64,000 nt of DNA from Caprella mutica (Eukaryota > Arthropoda > Malacostraca > Amphipoda > Caprellidae), in assembly GCA_947561585.1 (NCBI GenBank), contig CANNZV010004630.1:29335-93334 (forward strand), written 5' to 3'. Numbering within the stretch: position 1 is the stretch's first letter; every line of letters starts with the position of its first letter. Shown one piece after another: positions 20,697-32,580 of this stretch. The position numbers and the translations under genes were made by a program. Under the pieces are notes generated by a model. It made no database searches. It was given only the letters and a program-made list of their open reading frames with translations, and was not told the DNA's origin.

Positions 20697-21904
20697 CTAC
20701 ACAAGAAAGTGGTAGTGTTAAGTTGCTAAAATGACTTAGTTTAACTGACATTTAACTTACGCCATATTGTAGTTCTATTCACAGTAAATAAATAACCTGA
20801 TGTTAGTCTAGTGGCAGGTTTAGTTAACTTTCGCCTCTACGGTTCTTGCACCGGTGTACAACTTGCTTCATCATTTGTGAAGTGAATTCTCAAATTAATT
20901 GAAATTAGTCTTTTGGATAGTAGTTAGATAGAATTTTTATTGCTTTTTAATGATCAGCAGATTAATCTTTGAATCGTAACAAAAACTACCGACACAGCAT
21001 TTAATTATTATTTTAATTGATGACTCAGCATGTTTACTTAATAGAAGTACGCGGTCTATTAGGTGAGCATATGAATTGAATACAGATGAATTGATATTCA
21101 TACTGTGAATATTTGTGAATATTTAGAAGTGAATATTTAGAAATAAATAATTTTTCATTTTGAAATACTAATTAGATTTTGATGATTAGAAAATTTTAGA
21201 GTCAAAATAAATTAGGAATTTGCAGGAATGAAATATTTTTAAATTAATATACATAAATGAAATGGTTATATTTATAACTAATTTGCAGTAAAATATTAAA
21301 CGAACTTTCAATTTTTCTGAAGAAAGAATTTAATAGTAAATTTTATTCAATAAAATAATTAAAAAATAGAAATTCTATTTTTTAACGGAAGGATGTTAAT
21401 TTTAATTGCATGATTATTAATCAATGTTAATTTTTACAAGTTAAATTGAAATAAAATAAGCAAGAATGTCACAATATGTTAAGTTCAGTTTTGATGTGTA
21501 TTCATACTATTTTTTATGTTATATGTAAGTTTGAAATATTTTATATACATAGTATATTTTCTTTTTGGATTTCTGAAGACTCTATTTTATATCGACATTC
21601 AGAAATAAAAAGAGGGGAAGAAAGGAATTATTTGAAATAGAATTAAACCATTTATAAATGTTTAAAATTCTTGCAGTTATAGGTTTGATTTTTATGATTG
21701 TTCAATTTGAATTTCAGAATTTTTCAATTTGAGTTTTAATGTTTTGAATTTTAGGATTGATTAAAATGAGATTTATGTCTTTAAATTTAGAATAATTCAT
21801 TTCCTATGTAAATTGTTGTCATTGTTTTTTTTTAATGGATCGTCTGACATATTAAACACTAAGAACGGCTTGAAAAATATTTTTTTTTTTTTGTAAGTGA
21901 AACT
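20697..21904 (+). other. non-coding interior of the copia-type element
   Basis: Very AT-rich; no open frame resembling gag or pol. The first part may be the 3' UTR of the captured transcript. Confidence 0.5.
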
Positions 21905-21988
21905 ATGCTTGCTGACATATTCTCTAAATCGTTGACTATTGATAGATTTACCAAATTTGTTAAATTAATAGGTATGAAAAATATATAA
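21905..21988 (+). pseudogene. C-terminal end of copia-type pol (RNase H)
   Basis: MLADIFSKSLTIDRFTKFVK and seven more residues, then TAA, seven bases before the polypurine tract. The phrase '(N)LADIFTKxLxxxxFxKfxxLxGM' is the typical end of copia RNase H. Confidence 0.85.
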
Positions 21989-22005
21989 TGTCGTGTGAGG
22001 AGGAG

Positions 22006-22330
22006 TGTTGAAATTTTAGTTAAATGTATTACACACTCGTTATATATTTAATGTTAACTTCCTGTTAGACTAGCTCAGCTATATTAAATTACCTATTGTT
22101 TCAATAACCATGTATTACTTTTAATGAGAAACGGACATAAGGTCTAAAGTCGATCACACTTCCGTCGAGGGTTAAATACCCTGTCTTGTAGTTTCTGAAG
22201 TCAGTCTGTCTTGAACATTACTCAGTGAGAGATGAGTTCCACTCATCTCTCCATAGACTTCTAATTGTATAACATATTTACTCTTTAAATAAACGTTGTT
22301 AACCCACTGTTATTTAACCTAATTCTAACA
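22006..22330 (+). repeat. copia-type 3' LTR
   Basis: 325 bp. It lacks the 13 bases around CTATGTCTTA present in the 5' LTR. Confidence 0.93.
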
Positions 22331-22521
22331 CATACCTATAGTTCATGTACTTTGTTGTATTCTCTTCTCATGATTGTTTAATGGAACATTGAGATTTATA
22401 GATATATAATGATAATTCTTTATTTCATAAAACAAGATTACATAGCAAAAATGTAAAAACAAAACTAATTATTCCACTAACATAGGTATTTTACAGTTAT
22501 ATATGTTAGTGTCAGTACCTA

Positions 22522-23145
22522 AAAATATTCATAATCTTCTAAAGCCCATCATAAACTTCTAAAGTCACATCAAAATCTTCTAAAGCCTCATCATAATCTT
22601 CTAAAGTCACATTTTAATCCTCTAAAGTCCTATCATAATCTTCCAAAGCCTCATCATAATCTTCTAAAACCCCATCATAATCTTCTAAAGCCCCATAATA
22701 ATCTTCTAAAGCCCCGTCATAATCTTCTAAAGCCCCATCATAATCTTCTAAAGCCCCGTCATAATCTTCTAAAGCCCCGTCATAATCTTCTAAAGCCCCA
22801 TCATAATCTTCTAAAGCCCCATCATAATCTTCTAAAGCCCCGTCATAATCTTCTAAAGCACCATAATAATCTTCTAAAGCCCCGTCATAATCTTCTGAAG
22901 CCCCATCATAATCTTCTAAAGCCCAATCATAATCTTCTAATGCCCCGTCATAATCTTCTAAAGCCCCGTCATAATCTTCTAAAGCCCAATCATAATCTTC
23001 TAAAGCCCAATCATAATTTTCTAAAGCCCCGTCATAATCTTCTAAAGCCCAATCATAATCTTCTAAAGCCCCATCATAATCTTCTAAAGCCCCGTCATAA
23101 TATTCTAAAGCCCAATCATAATCTTCTAAAGTCCAATCAGAATTT
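22522..23145. repeat. 21-bp tandem repeat (CATAATCTTCTAAAGCCCCGT)
   Basis: About 29 copies with variants CCCCAT, CCCCGT and CCCAAT. Because 21 is divisible by three, a long frame with a seven-residue repeat stays open in part, but it has no start context or partner exon and is not called a gene. Confidence 0.95.
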
Positions 23146-23149
23146 TTCT

Positions 23150-23437
23150 CTCTGGGTAACAGATCGAGTATATATCCACAGTGAGCATTTTCTCATCCGA
23201 AAAGAAGATCTCTCCAGCCTTCGTGCCATCTTTCATTGCATTCAAAAGAATCTTTGATCTGTCCAGCCTCTTCTGTTTCTGCAAGTGCGTGAGCTGTTGC
23301 ATGTTGGTTACTTTGAAGGGGGACAACTTGAGGTCTACTTTGACGATGGTTCTCACATTTTTTTCGTCGATATCCATACTCTTAGCCATCTTTCTGCTTC
23401 GCTTGGGGTTCTTCCTTATCCGCTCCCTATAATGGCT
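23150..23437 (-). pseudogene. mariner/Tc1-type transposase fragment
   Basis: About 90 codons on the minus strand. RIRKNPKRSRKMAKSMDIDE and NVRTIVKVDLKLSPFKV match the second helix-turn-helix and linker of mariner-like transposases, and GEIFFSDEKMLTVD contains the first catalytic Asp. The frame then runs into the 21-bp array. Both ends are missing; it is a dead fragment. Confidence 0.7.
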
Positions 23438-23458
23438 ATATTTTAACGTGACCGGACA

Positions 23459-24356
23459 ATTGCCACCCGGAGAACTGCCACCCGGAAAATTATTATTTTT
23501 CCGGGTGGAAAATCAATTTTGAGATAAGAGGTGTACAATTCTCTTATCTAAATTATAAGATAGTGATAAATATGCATAGTTTTTTATGTGAGTAATTATT
23601 ATTCTTTTACATTTTAAGATTCGAATTTCTTCATTCATCATTTATTGTTATTTTATAAAATTAATTATTCCAATTGGTGGTATAATAATTACATTTCTTA
23701 TATGATTTATATCTATTCTATTATGTGACAACCTACAGTAATTGAAATCAGTCGATCAAATTATGTACATACAGTATTTTAAATATTTTAAACTCTTTTT
23801 ACAATTTTCATTATTAATTTTCAAACTTTTCTTTCCGTTCTAGTGACGGTTATATTCTATGACACCTGTTATTAGTATTTCACTGTAAAAATATGTTTAA
23901 TTAACGGTATCAATATACAACATTATTGATTCTTGATCAATTGTTGATAAAAGCCTTTATTATCTCACCCTGTAAATTTCTATATATATTATTAATTGGT
24001 AATGGACAAACAATAGGTATTTCTATTACTACTTAATTTCCAAGTGAAGAATTAGAGTTGTAACAATATGCTTTCATAATCATAGATCCTAAAAATATTA
24101 TAAATGGAGGCACTATTGATTCGTTTTATACCACCGGTATATAGAATTCGATACCACTCATTTTCTTCTCGTCTATGATGCTCTTAATATCTATGACTTA
24201 AAAAGTATATTGTATTTATACTCCAATAATATAAGAGTGGCAATTGCCCGGAGTTAAAATTGGCCTGGTAGCAATTAATTGTCTGGGTGGCAATTGTCCA
24301 AGTGGCAATTGTCTGGTGGCAATTGTCCGGGTGGCAATTGTCTGATGGCAGATGTC
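23459..24356 (-). mobile_element. foldback-like non-autonomous element, copy 2
   Basis: Reversed copy of 7123-7981. The left end has GACAATTGCCACCCGGAGAA and the right end has repeated GGTGGCAATTGTC words, so both ends are inverted arrays of one short word. The body matches copy 1 closely (for example ATACCACCGGTATATAGAAT near 24130). Confidence 0.7.
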
Positions 24357-24439
24357 TTGGTGGTTACAGGTACATATTTGAAATATACATATATAGATTT
24401 GGGAAAAATTCTTTCATTATCCACTTCTTGCTTTCCAAT

Positions 24440-24901
24440 AATTGTCTCTTATTACTTTCGCAGAATGCGGGAAGGTCATATTTTAGCCGTGATATATTTA
24501 TTTATCATCTTGTTATTCGCTTAAACTGAAAAAGTGTTCAACCAAATTGCCTGAAATTTGGTGAAACGATTGGTCTATGTCCAGTGACCTGCTGGTAGAA
24601 TTTTGGGAGTGACCCGGTCAAATGTCAAGGTTATGATCTTTTATAACTCACCAAACTGTCTGAAATTTGATGGGACGATTGGACAATGTCCACGAACCAT
24701 CTGGTAGAATTTTGGGAGCGATTTGGTCAAAGGTCAAGGCCAAGGTCATTTATAACTCAAAAACTCTAAAAGTAATGAACCATATTGCATGAAACTTGGT
24801 GAGTCGATTGGTCACAATCCAGTCACCAGTTTATCAGATTTTGGTAGGAAACGGATAAGCGGCGGCGAAGGTAAGCGCTTTACCGAGTGCACGTAATCTA
24901 G
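24440..24901 (+). mobile_element. non-autonomous Helitron-like element, 3' end intact
   Basis: The 3' end has a short hairpin (GCGCTTTACCGAGTGC) followed within 10 bases by CTAG and then T, the Helitron terminus. The interior repeats the phrase AATTTTGGGAGTGACC/AATTTTGGGAGCGATT and matches 60231-60571. The 5' end is approximate. Confidence 0.6.
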
Positions 24902-26109
24902 TTATTTTTAATTTTGGAAAGAGTCATGAATTCCAAATTCATAGTTCTCGTTTCTGCTTTAAAATACAAATAACTTCCCCCTAGTAATCGTGGATTACCT
25001 GTTATTTTTAACTTCAAAGATAGGTTGAAGAAAATTGAAACAGTTAACGTACTGCATACAGAAAAAAGAAGATAATTTCTAATAACAAAAAAGCAAATAA
25101 TCACATGTAATAAAAAATGATTACTATTTACAGTTGACTGTGGAAATGCTCAACACTTTTCATGTTATTGTAATTATGACAGATAATTATTATAATGACT
25201 CGGCTTATAAGTGCAAGCAAATATATGTGGAAATGAGTACTAGGCAGCTGAAAATAACAATAGGTCATTATAAAGGATTGATTACCTATCTATGATGGTA
25301 TCATTTGAACCAATTTTGATATAACCATTAATTTTTTAGTTAGTTGTTTATTCGCATCTTTTAAACTTATTCTTATAATTAAACATAAGCAATCTTGTTC
25401 TTTTTATTACTACTATGTATATTATAATAAAGTTACAATAAAATAGTCTCTTTAAGTTCTAAATAACACACAAATAACTGTCAAAAATGGCTATACTATA
25501 ATTTCAAAAATGTAAATATATTTCTGTGAAATAATCGTTTAATAGCTTGTTCATTGTCACTGCTGTTCTCAAACTGACCTCCATTGAATAGATTTATTGT
25601 TATTCAACCTCTAGCTGTATCGATTAGTACCTACGATACGTTTCACTTCCAATTTTTCTAATCAGAAAAATTAAGTAGGTATTGATTGTTAATTTTAATA
25701 CCTCTGATTATAATCAATGTATAACCAGATAGTTAGCAGACTAATAAAATATATGTTAAACCTTATAATTTAAAGTAGACCTTATTTTTAAAGTTGTTCA
25801 AATATATAATTTATGGGATTGGTATAAATGGTAGTCTGCAACCCATTTCAAATTTTAAAAAATCCTTTCCATTTAATAAAACAAAAACGAAAAATCTGGT
25901 AACGAATCGTTCGGTCACCATTTCACCCAAACTTAAAAAAAATATTATATTATCTAGATGAGGTTATTACAAGCAATTGGTTAAATTAAACATGTCCCAT
26001 CAATTTTAGGGTAAGTTCCGTGTTATCGTACGGTTCTATATTTTCGAACACGTAAAAATCTCTATATAATAATCATTATTTAACTTTTATTTCATTAGTA
26101 TTCATGATA
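24902..26109. other. intergenic, nothing recognised
   Basis: AT-rich. No convincing open frame, RNA gene or repeat border. Confidence 0.4.
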
Positions 26110-26117
26110 CCAATTAG

Positions 26118-26967
26118 TAGATCCCGGACTTTTAGGATATATGAAAAAGGCATTTTAGGACTTAAAAAAAGGCATTTTATGACCGAAAGTCATTTTAGGA
26201 CTTATACATACAATTTTAGGATCAATTGATAGGTATTTACTACGAATAAATTAGCATTTTGGAATATAAAATCAACATTTTTTAGTCCGTTCAATAAAAA
26301 AAAATGGTGAAAACAAATAAATAATTCATTCTTTGAAAATTCAATTAATCTTGTTTATAGAATATTTATTCAAATTTAACCTAGAAGTATTATAAAAAAG
26401 GTTAGGTAATTGAAATTTTTGAAATGTAACTAATTCCAATATTAGATTCGAAATTTGTTTTTTCAGTTAACCCTCGTAGTAGACAACCTCAGACTAAACA
26501 AACCATATATTAGATAATTAGACCAATTAAGATATTCTGAAACTGTTGTACAGGAAAAACCACTTACAAGACAAAACACAATTTTTGTCACCTGGCAGTT
26601 TTTCTATTTTAAATATTACTAGGTTCTATATCTCTCTTTGATTTGTTTATTATATTGATTATTTGCAATTTTTTTTCTAAAGTCTATGCTAAAAAGTTGA
26701 TGTGAAAAGTTACAGAAAACTAGATACAGTGGTGACTATACTAATTCTTGAAGTAATCGAAGTAGTTTATTTATATAATAATTCAGACAGATTTTGATTG
26801 AATTATAACGTTCTATAAATTAGATAATACAACCCATCAACTTTACCAACTTACCAAAAAGCCTAAAATAGACTTTCGTCATTTTAGGAATTTATGTTTT
26901 TTTAGAACTTTATGGCATTTTAGGATTTTGTGGCATTTATTGACTTTATGGCATTTGTCCGGGCTCT
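26118..26967. mobile_element. hAT-like non-autonomous element
   Basis: 850 bp. Terminal inverted repeats TAGATCCCGGAC and TAGAGCCCGGAC (reverse strand at the right end). Flanks CCAATTAG (26110-26117) and CTAATTAG (26968-26975) form an 8-bp target duplication with one change. Both ends carry repeated GGCATTTTAGGA words (sub-terminal repeats). No transposase. Confidence 0.8.
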
Positions 26968-27002
26968 ACTAATTAGAATAGAAGTTAAATAATTACTATT
27001 AT

Positions 27003-27300
27003 ATTATAGAACTAAGGTCTACAATCATAATTCTGCAAACCACTAACCACATATAATTCGGTTCGGTATATATTTTATTATTTGCTTTCAAAGTTTTTAA
27101 TACTCTGGCCGTGTGCAAAAATTGTACGAATCACTAACCTGACGCTGAAGAACTCTCTTCAGCACTCTTTGCTTTGATTTCTAATTTGAATTTATAAACA
27201 AACAATGCGTTTTCTGCGTTTGTTAAAGATATTAATAGATTCCCAAAGTAAATAGACGTTTCTATAATAAGTTTATCCAATTATATTGTTCTTCTACTTC
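27003..27300. repeat. interspersed repeat, copy 1
   Basis: Shares ATAGAACTAAGGTCTACAAT, AATTCGGTTC and ATAAACAAACAATGCGTTTT with 32341-32580. It carries about 60 bp around 27110-27175 that the other copy lacks. Confidence 0.7.
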
Positions 27301-27309
27301 TAATTTGAC

Positions 27310-27880
27310 CCACTCCATGAATTTCTTAGTCTTCGTTCATCTCTCTTCATGCCATTCAATTCCCACATCTCTCCTTGCAGCTTTTCCCTCACAATCCTGC
27401 TCTTCATCGTTCTAGTTCCAACCTTGCCTCGCTCCCAAACTACTCTTCATTGCTATGATCTGTTGCCTCTGCAGCTCTTCTACCTTCTCCTCCCTCACAT
27501 CCACAACACCACCGACTTTCACCACCATCACCCTATGATAACTCTTCTCTATAATTGAATACGTCATTCTTATCCCCTTCTCCAAAATTTTCTTACTCTT
27601 TATCTCATACAAATTGCACTTTCCTTCTATCTTGACTCCCAAATATTTAATCTCCCTCACTACCTTCATTTCCACATTGAACATCATGCACTTGCTCTTC
27701 TCCACAGTAATCTCCAATCAATATTTTCCTCCCTCAAAATCCTCACAGACATTCTTGTTTCTCGACAGAAACATACCATCATCCGAAAAGAAAAATGAAC
27801 TTAACTTTACTCCTCATATGGAGTTGAATACTCTCATATTCAACTCCATTATAAATCATTCATGTAATCAACGCAAGAGA
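27310..27880 (-). pseudogene. non-LTR retrotransposon reverse transcriptase fragment
   Basis: The minus-strand frame 27412-27717 reads MEITVEKSKCMMFN, REIKYLGVKIEGKC and EEKVEELQRQQIIAMKSSLG. This order ('EINxxKTKxMxF... IKYLGVxI... ELQRxxNxxxRxxLGA') is typical of the thumb/C-terminal part of insect LINE reverse transcriptases. The catalytic YADD region is not present. It is truncated on both sides. Confidence 0.6.
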
Positions 27881-29792
27881 AAAGTACTGTACCAAGCAAC
27901 CGTGAAGTGACTTAGACTGATGACAAAAGAGGGACGCATATTTAGATATAAGTAATTATTAAGTTTGTGACAATATGCTTTATAAATCATGGATCTTAAA
28001 AATATCACAGTCGAAATGAAATGGTATTGAATACTATATACCGCTGGTGTAGAACCATTCAATTCTCTTTAATTCTCTCCGCCTATAAGATTTTCGTGAT
28101 CTATGATTTTGAAAGCTAATTATTTTCAGTTACCGGTGAACAGGGTCATGTATAAATGAATATATTATTTCAGAGATAAAAGATTTATTTTTAGTTCTAG
28201 AAGTTTTTCACTAGCAAACAAGGGTAACTTTATTCACAATTTATTCAATCTATATCGAAAAGTAATGGATGAATTGCTTCACATTTAACCTCTTAACATA
28301 ACTCTATTTTTTACAGAAAACTGATAGCGTTGAGTGTACGAGGATAATTCACATCCATCACATACATTCTCATTAAAGCTAAAGACTAGACGACGGTTTC
28401 TAACATGGACAACAATTCTGCAAAAACTTCCTAATAAACTCATTTAAATTAACCAAATAATTGATTCAAAATCACAAATGATGAAGCATACTTTTTTGTT
28501 TCACATGATTGTTGGTACCAACATGAATTAGAGTGAGTTCAAAGTTACCAAACGGTTCCACATTTCCAAGATGTGAGAAATAAATATATTCCCTTATTTT
28601 AATTGTATATTATTTTAATAATATAATCGAAACTATGTAACCGTTGGATAATTCTAAACTTACTTACAATACAGGTTTTCTTTTTACATTGTTAAGCAGC
28701 TACGATAAATTTAAATCCTGCTACACTTAAGACAATACTGGAACGCAGCATATATGACACCATTTACAAAGCTATTTCTTCAATAACTATTTATTCACAA
28801 TCACCATTGCGGTCACATACAATGATTTACTAACTAACTGAAGTTGTGCGGGACTAGCAACGGCAAAACTAAAATTGCACTCAATGAATGACATTGAAAA
28901 AATTGAATAAAAAACTAAAATAAAAAAAAAAACGATTTAAATTACCTTAACTCTATGAAGACTAATCAACTAATCTAATGGAAATATGTACATCATCATA
29001 AATGTAACCTTAGACTAGTATTTGGCATAGAATCATAACACAGGTCCAACAAAATTCTGCCGAAAAAAATCTCTCTGGATTAGATTGCAGCTAACTTGGT
29101 TAAACAAATGAATAGATTATCACATGTCAATAGTTCTTCTATCGAATGGGTGTAAATACTTATGAATATGACTATTTGTTTCATAAATATGAAATATTGC
29201 ACGGTTCACGGTTCAATAAGTGACAAGCATCGTCTACCACGGTGTCAACATCTACAGGTTAAAATTTTAGGGTTTTGAAATGGTTATTTGAATTTAATTA
29301 AAATACGAATACAATGAATCATTCTTAGATGTCAGGCTATTGATAATTTGAAAAAATTTCCAAATTAAGTCTCGTCATTGCTATATCCAACACTTTTTCT
29401 TTAATTATTAACATAGCATTCAATTAAATTAAATAAATAACAAACTATTTATACAAATTAACCTGACAAACGAATTGGAATTAATTTTAGATTGAGTAAA
29501 TTTGGAAGTAAGCAATTATTATAAAAAGTGTATACATCAACATTAATTAATGTTCATTACAACTCTTTGTTTGTTTATAGATGTTTATAATGTAAAAGTT
29601 ATAGTAGAGCTTGTACTCTATACTTAGCAAGTTATTCATGCACATCCTAATTCCCCCTTAAATCACGTATCAAGTTCACTGTATGGAAAATAACAGAATT
29701 CATTCGGGAAGAAATTCTGCATTTTACATTCAGTTTGGACTTCAATCAGTTGTTGTTAAGTTGGAGGGTGCCACAGACCCTTTCTGACGCCT
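27881..29792. other. 3' flank of the BTB-zinc-finger gene, mostly unique AT-rich DNA
   Basis: No gene. Positions 27965-28130 resemble the body of the foldback-like elements (CTATATACCGCTGGTGTA compared with CTATATACCGGTGGTATA). The 3' UTR of the BTB gene should start below 29793. Confidence 0.45.
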
Positions 29793-32090
29793 TCAGGAGC
29801 ACCTCCCTTTCAGATGTTCTTTTCCATGGTATGTGATGATGTGGACATTAAGGTTACTCTTTTGGTTGGCGCGATACTGACACAGATGACATGAGTAAGG
29901 TCTCTCACCAGTGTGAATGATTAAGTGACGACGTAGTACCTGAGGAAATGAAGATTTAGCTATCATGTCTGATACACAAAAATATTTTCAATTAATCGTA
30001 TTAAATAGATTAATTAGATAATACAGGTAGTATTCCAACGTCTGTTTAGGATCGAATAACCATCCCTAAACGTTTAAATGAGAACAAGTGGACCTCGAAG
30101 AGATTGTATATAATTTAAAGATATATAAGTTTTATCATGTTAAATATGGTATGGAGAAATTTTGATTACTCAAATACAGAATAATAACAAAAAGTGTAAT
30201 TATACTGGGATAAAAAGGATCGCAAAACTAAATGATTAAGACAAAAACACGTAATACAATTCCCCAAGTAAGTAATATTAGTGGGTAATATTATTGAACA
30301 TTCATGTAAAATATTGCCTCGATAATGGCTAAATCCAAAATTATTAGAATAAAACAAGATTGAAGGGATTTCAATAATTTCCACTTCATCCAATTACACT
30401 ACCAACTGAGTTTTGTATTCAATTTCAGGCAACTCTGATATAGACACCGTATATTTCATCAAAGCTAATAGATGGAAATTGGTAATTGATAAATATATAA
30501 AAGTGTTAATAATTACCTGTCGTCTATTAGGTCCTGTGAAAAGTTTGTGACAAACAGTGCATGATACAGTGCCAATAGGACCATTTATTTTTGTTGAATT
30601 GTTGAAATTTGGCAATGCTGAAGATATCGACAGTAATTGACGTAATCTCACCTGAAATAAAAGAAGTTCTGATAGAATTTTTTTCTTTCAAGGCCTACCA
30701 TATTTCTCAACTGATTTCACTATAAAATACTAACGCCTGTGGAATTGTGATGACTAGATCCTTCAAGAGAACTAAAATCTAAAGGTAAACTTAATGGCGA
30801 TGAATCAGAATTCCATCCAGAAGCTTCGTTCTGTAAAAAGAGTAGAATGCCGATATTATTACAGGATAGGTTTATTAATAGCAAAAGAAAATGAATTTGA
30901 ATATGAATCAATAAAGAATATGGTTTTTTGCTAGAGAATCAACTCACATGTGAAAATGCAGATAAATTTGAGAAGGAGGGTCTAAAATTAGCAGCTTGTA
31001 GAGCATCACTTGTGTGCTGCAATAATGCTGGCAAACTTTTATGATTGTGTTCATCTTGGAAGTTATCTTTATCCTGTTCACCTTGATCACTATTGATATC
31101 GTAATTCATGTTTGATTCGTATTTGAACATGTCGTCATTATGAACATCATACGATCCTGAATCTCTGTGATCGAGACTGGCAGTGTCACACTCTTCTTTG
31201 ATTCTCTCTTCCATTACATTGATACTCCCTCCACCACTACTACAAGCTCTGATGTCATCATCAATAGACTTGGTTGAACACTCGTTCTTATCAGGTAAGG
31301 GTGAATCTCCTTCAACACCATCATCATCTGGAAATTTCTCTGTTTGCAGGGATGGCAAAGGAGGAGTAGAATTTGGTTCTTCATTTCGAATGTCTTCTTC
31401 TTGGTTCAAAATTTGTTTATTGTCTTTTGATTTTTTGGATGGAGGAATTTCATTATCACTACTTGGAGCACTACATGTATTGCTTTCTCTTCTTTTTCTA
31501 TTATTAGGTCCATAGCTTACCATGCCTTCAAATTGATCATCATCTGGAACGGCTAAACCTTTCAACTGCAAGCACTCAGCAGCTTTCAGTAAAGTGGTCA
31601 AATTATGTTGAGGTACGTTGACTTCACCAAGATACATATAGTCCAAGAGATATTCTAGGTCATCACTTCGAATATCTTTCAATATTATCACTGGGTTTTT
31701 GCAATAAGTTTGGCTCAATATTGAACTGAAATAGTCGCTGCAAGTGGAGAGAACTATTTTGTGTACACTGTAACATTTTCCTTCGCATGCCAATGTGATA
31801 TCGGTATACAGTTGCTGAAATAGAAGGAATAGAAAAATAGTTTGTGTAAATACTTGGTAATAAAAATCAAAATTAACTTAAGCAAATTTTAGTTACTATA
31901 ACTAATTCAATATATTAGTTCATTAAAATAATAATTCATTACAAAGATATTGGCAGAAAAGGATGAAAGAAATAAACATTCAGGGTAAGAGGGAAATAAC
32001 ACATATTCTCACCTTGTTTCTCAATATTCCAAAGGCATTTATAAAAGTAGATTGGTGATTATTCCACTTTAATGAGAGAAGATCATCCAT
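29793..32090 (-). CDS. BTB/POZ domain C2H2 zinc-finger transcription regulator (lola/tramtrack type)
   Basis: Five coding exons, all phase 0 with good splice sites: 32013-32090, 30948-31814, 30735-30830, 30517-30651 and 29793-29939 (stop TGA). The product is 440 aa. Residues about 6-110 are a BTB domain (start SLKWNNHQSTFINAF; later LDYMYLGEVNVPQHNLTTLL). A long acidic, Ser-rich linker follows, with a basic KKSKDNK patch. Two C2H2 fingers close the protein: CTVC...H397...H401, with 15 residues between the second Cys and first His, and CHLC...H425...H430. The finger pair is split by an intron after GPNRRQ, as in lola-like genes, which swap fingers by alternative splicing. It acts in the nucleus as a BTB dimer binding DNA. 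The exact family member is not assigned. Confidence 0.9.
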
Positions 32091-32340
32091 GTTCTTCTTC
32101 AATGGAATTATAGAATTCTATAGACTGAATAAAGTAGCATCATTAGTTTACCTTTCAAAGTTTTTAAACATTTATTTTCGCTTTTGTATGTCAGCAGTTG
32201 TTGTAATACAATGAAATTTTAAATTGGAATAGCCAGATTCAGACCTATTGAAATATATATAGCTAAATCAATTTATAATATAAGCAATCATGTTAACTGT
32301 TAAAGGTCCTCTCCAGAATCCGGTAAAAATAAGTTTATTA
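32091..32340. other. 5' flank of the BTB-zinc-finger gene
   Basis: Upstream of the ATG at 32090. No promoter element or upstream exon is identifiable. Confidence 0.4.
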
Positions 32341-32580
32341 CATAATATTATAGAACTAAGGTCCACAATCATTATTCTGCAAACCGCATACAATTCGGTT
32401 CAGTATATATTTCATTATATGTTTTTAAAGTTTTTAATAGTCTGTGAGCAACATTTGATTTAATTTCAAATTATTAATTTTATAAACAAACAATGCGTTT
32501 TCAAACTTTGTTTAAGATATTAATTGTTTCCTAAAGTATATAAATGTTTCAATAATAAGTTTATCCAATTTTATAGCTTA
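32341..32580. repeat. interspersed repeat, copy 2
   Basis: Matches 27003-27300 (ATAGAACTAAGGTCCACAAT, ATAAACAAACAATGCGTTTT). The first and last parts align; a block of about 60 bp present in copy 1 is absent. Confidence 0.7.

Larger units (their letters stand above)
18675..22330 (+). mobile_element. gutted copia-type LTR retrotransposon carrying a host gene fragment
   Basis: LTRs at 18675-19012 (338 bp) and 22006-22330 (325 bp) start TGTTGAAATT and end AATTCTAACA. The right LTR differs mainly by a 13-bp deletion near its 3' end. Perfect 5-bp target duplication CATAC at 18670-18674 and 22331-22335. The primer-binding region GGTTATGGGCCCAG directly after the LTR is the one used by Drosophila copia (internal part of initiator tRNA-Met). 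The polypurine tract is GTGAGGAGGAG (21995-22005). Inside are a 186-bp tandem array, a gag-start/host-cDNA fusion and the last 27 codons of pol. It is non-autonomous: integrase and reverse transcriptase are gone. Confidence 0.92.

Noticed and set aside
22940..23257. Plus-strand frame with heptad NHNLLKP repeats
   Set aside because: Produced by the 21-bp array; runs into antisense of the transposase fragment and has no gene structure.
27120..27190. Minus-strand stretch AKSAEESSSASG ending at a GTTAGTG donor, reminiscent of the peptide repeats
   Set aside because: It lies inside an interspersed repeat, is very short, and lacks an ATG or partner exon; resemblance is to a low-complexity Ser-rich phrase.
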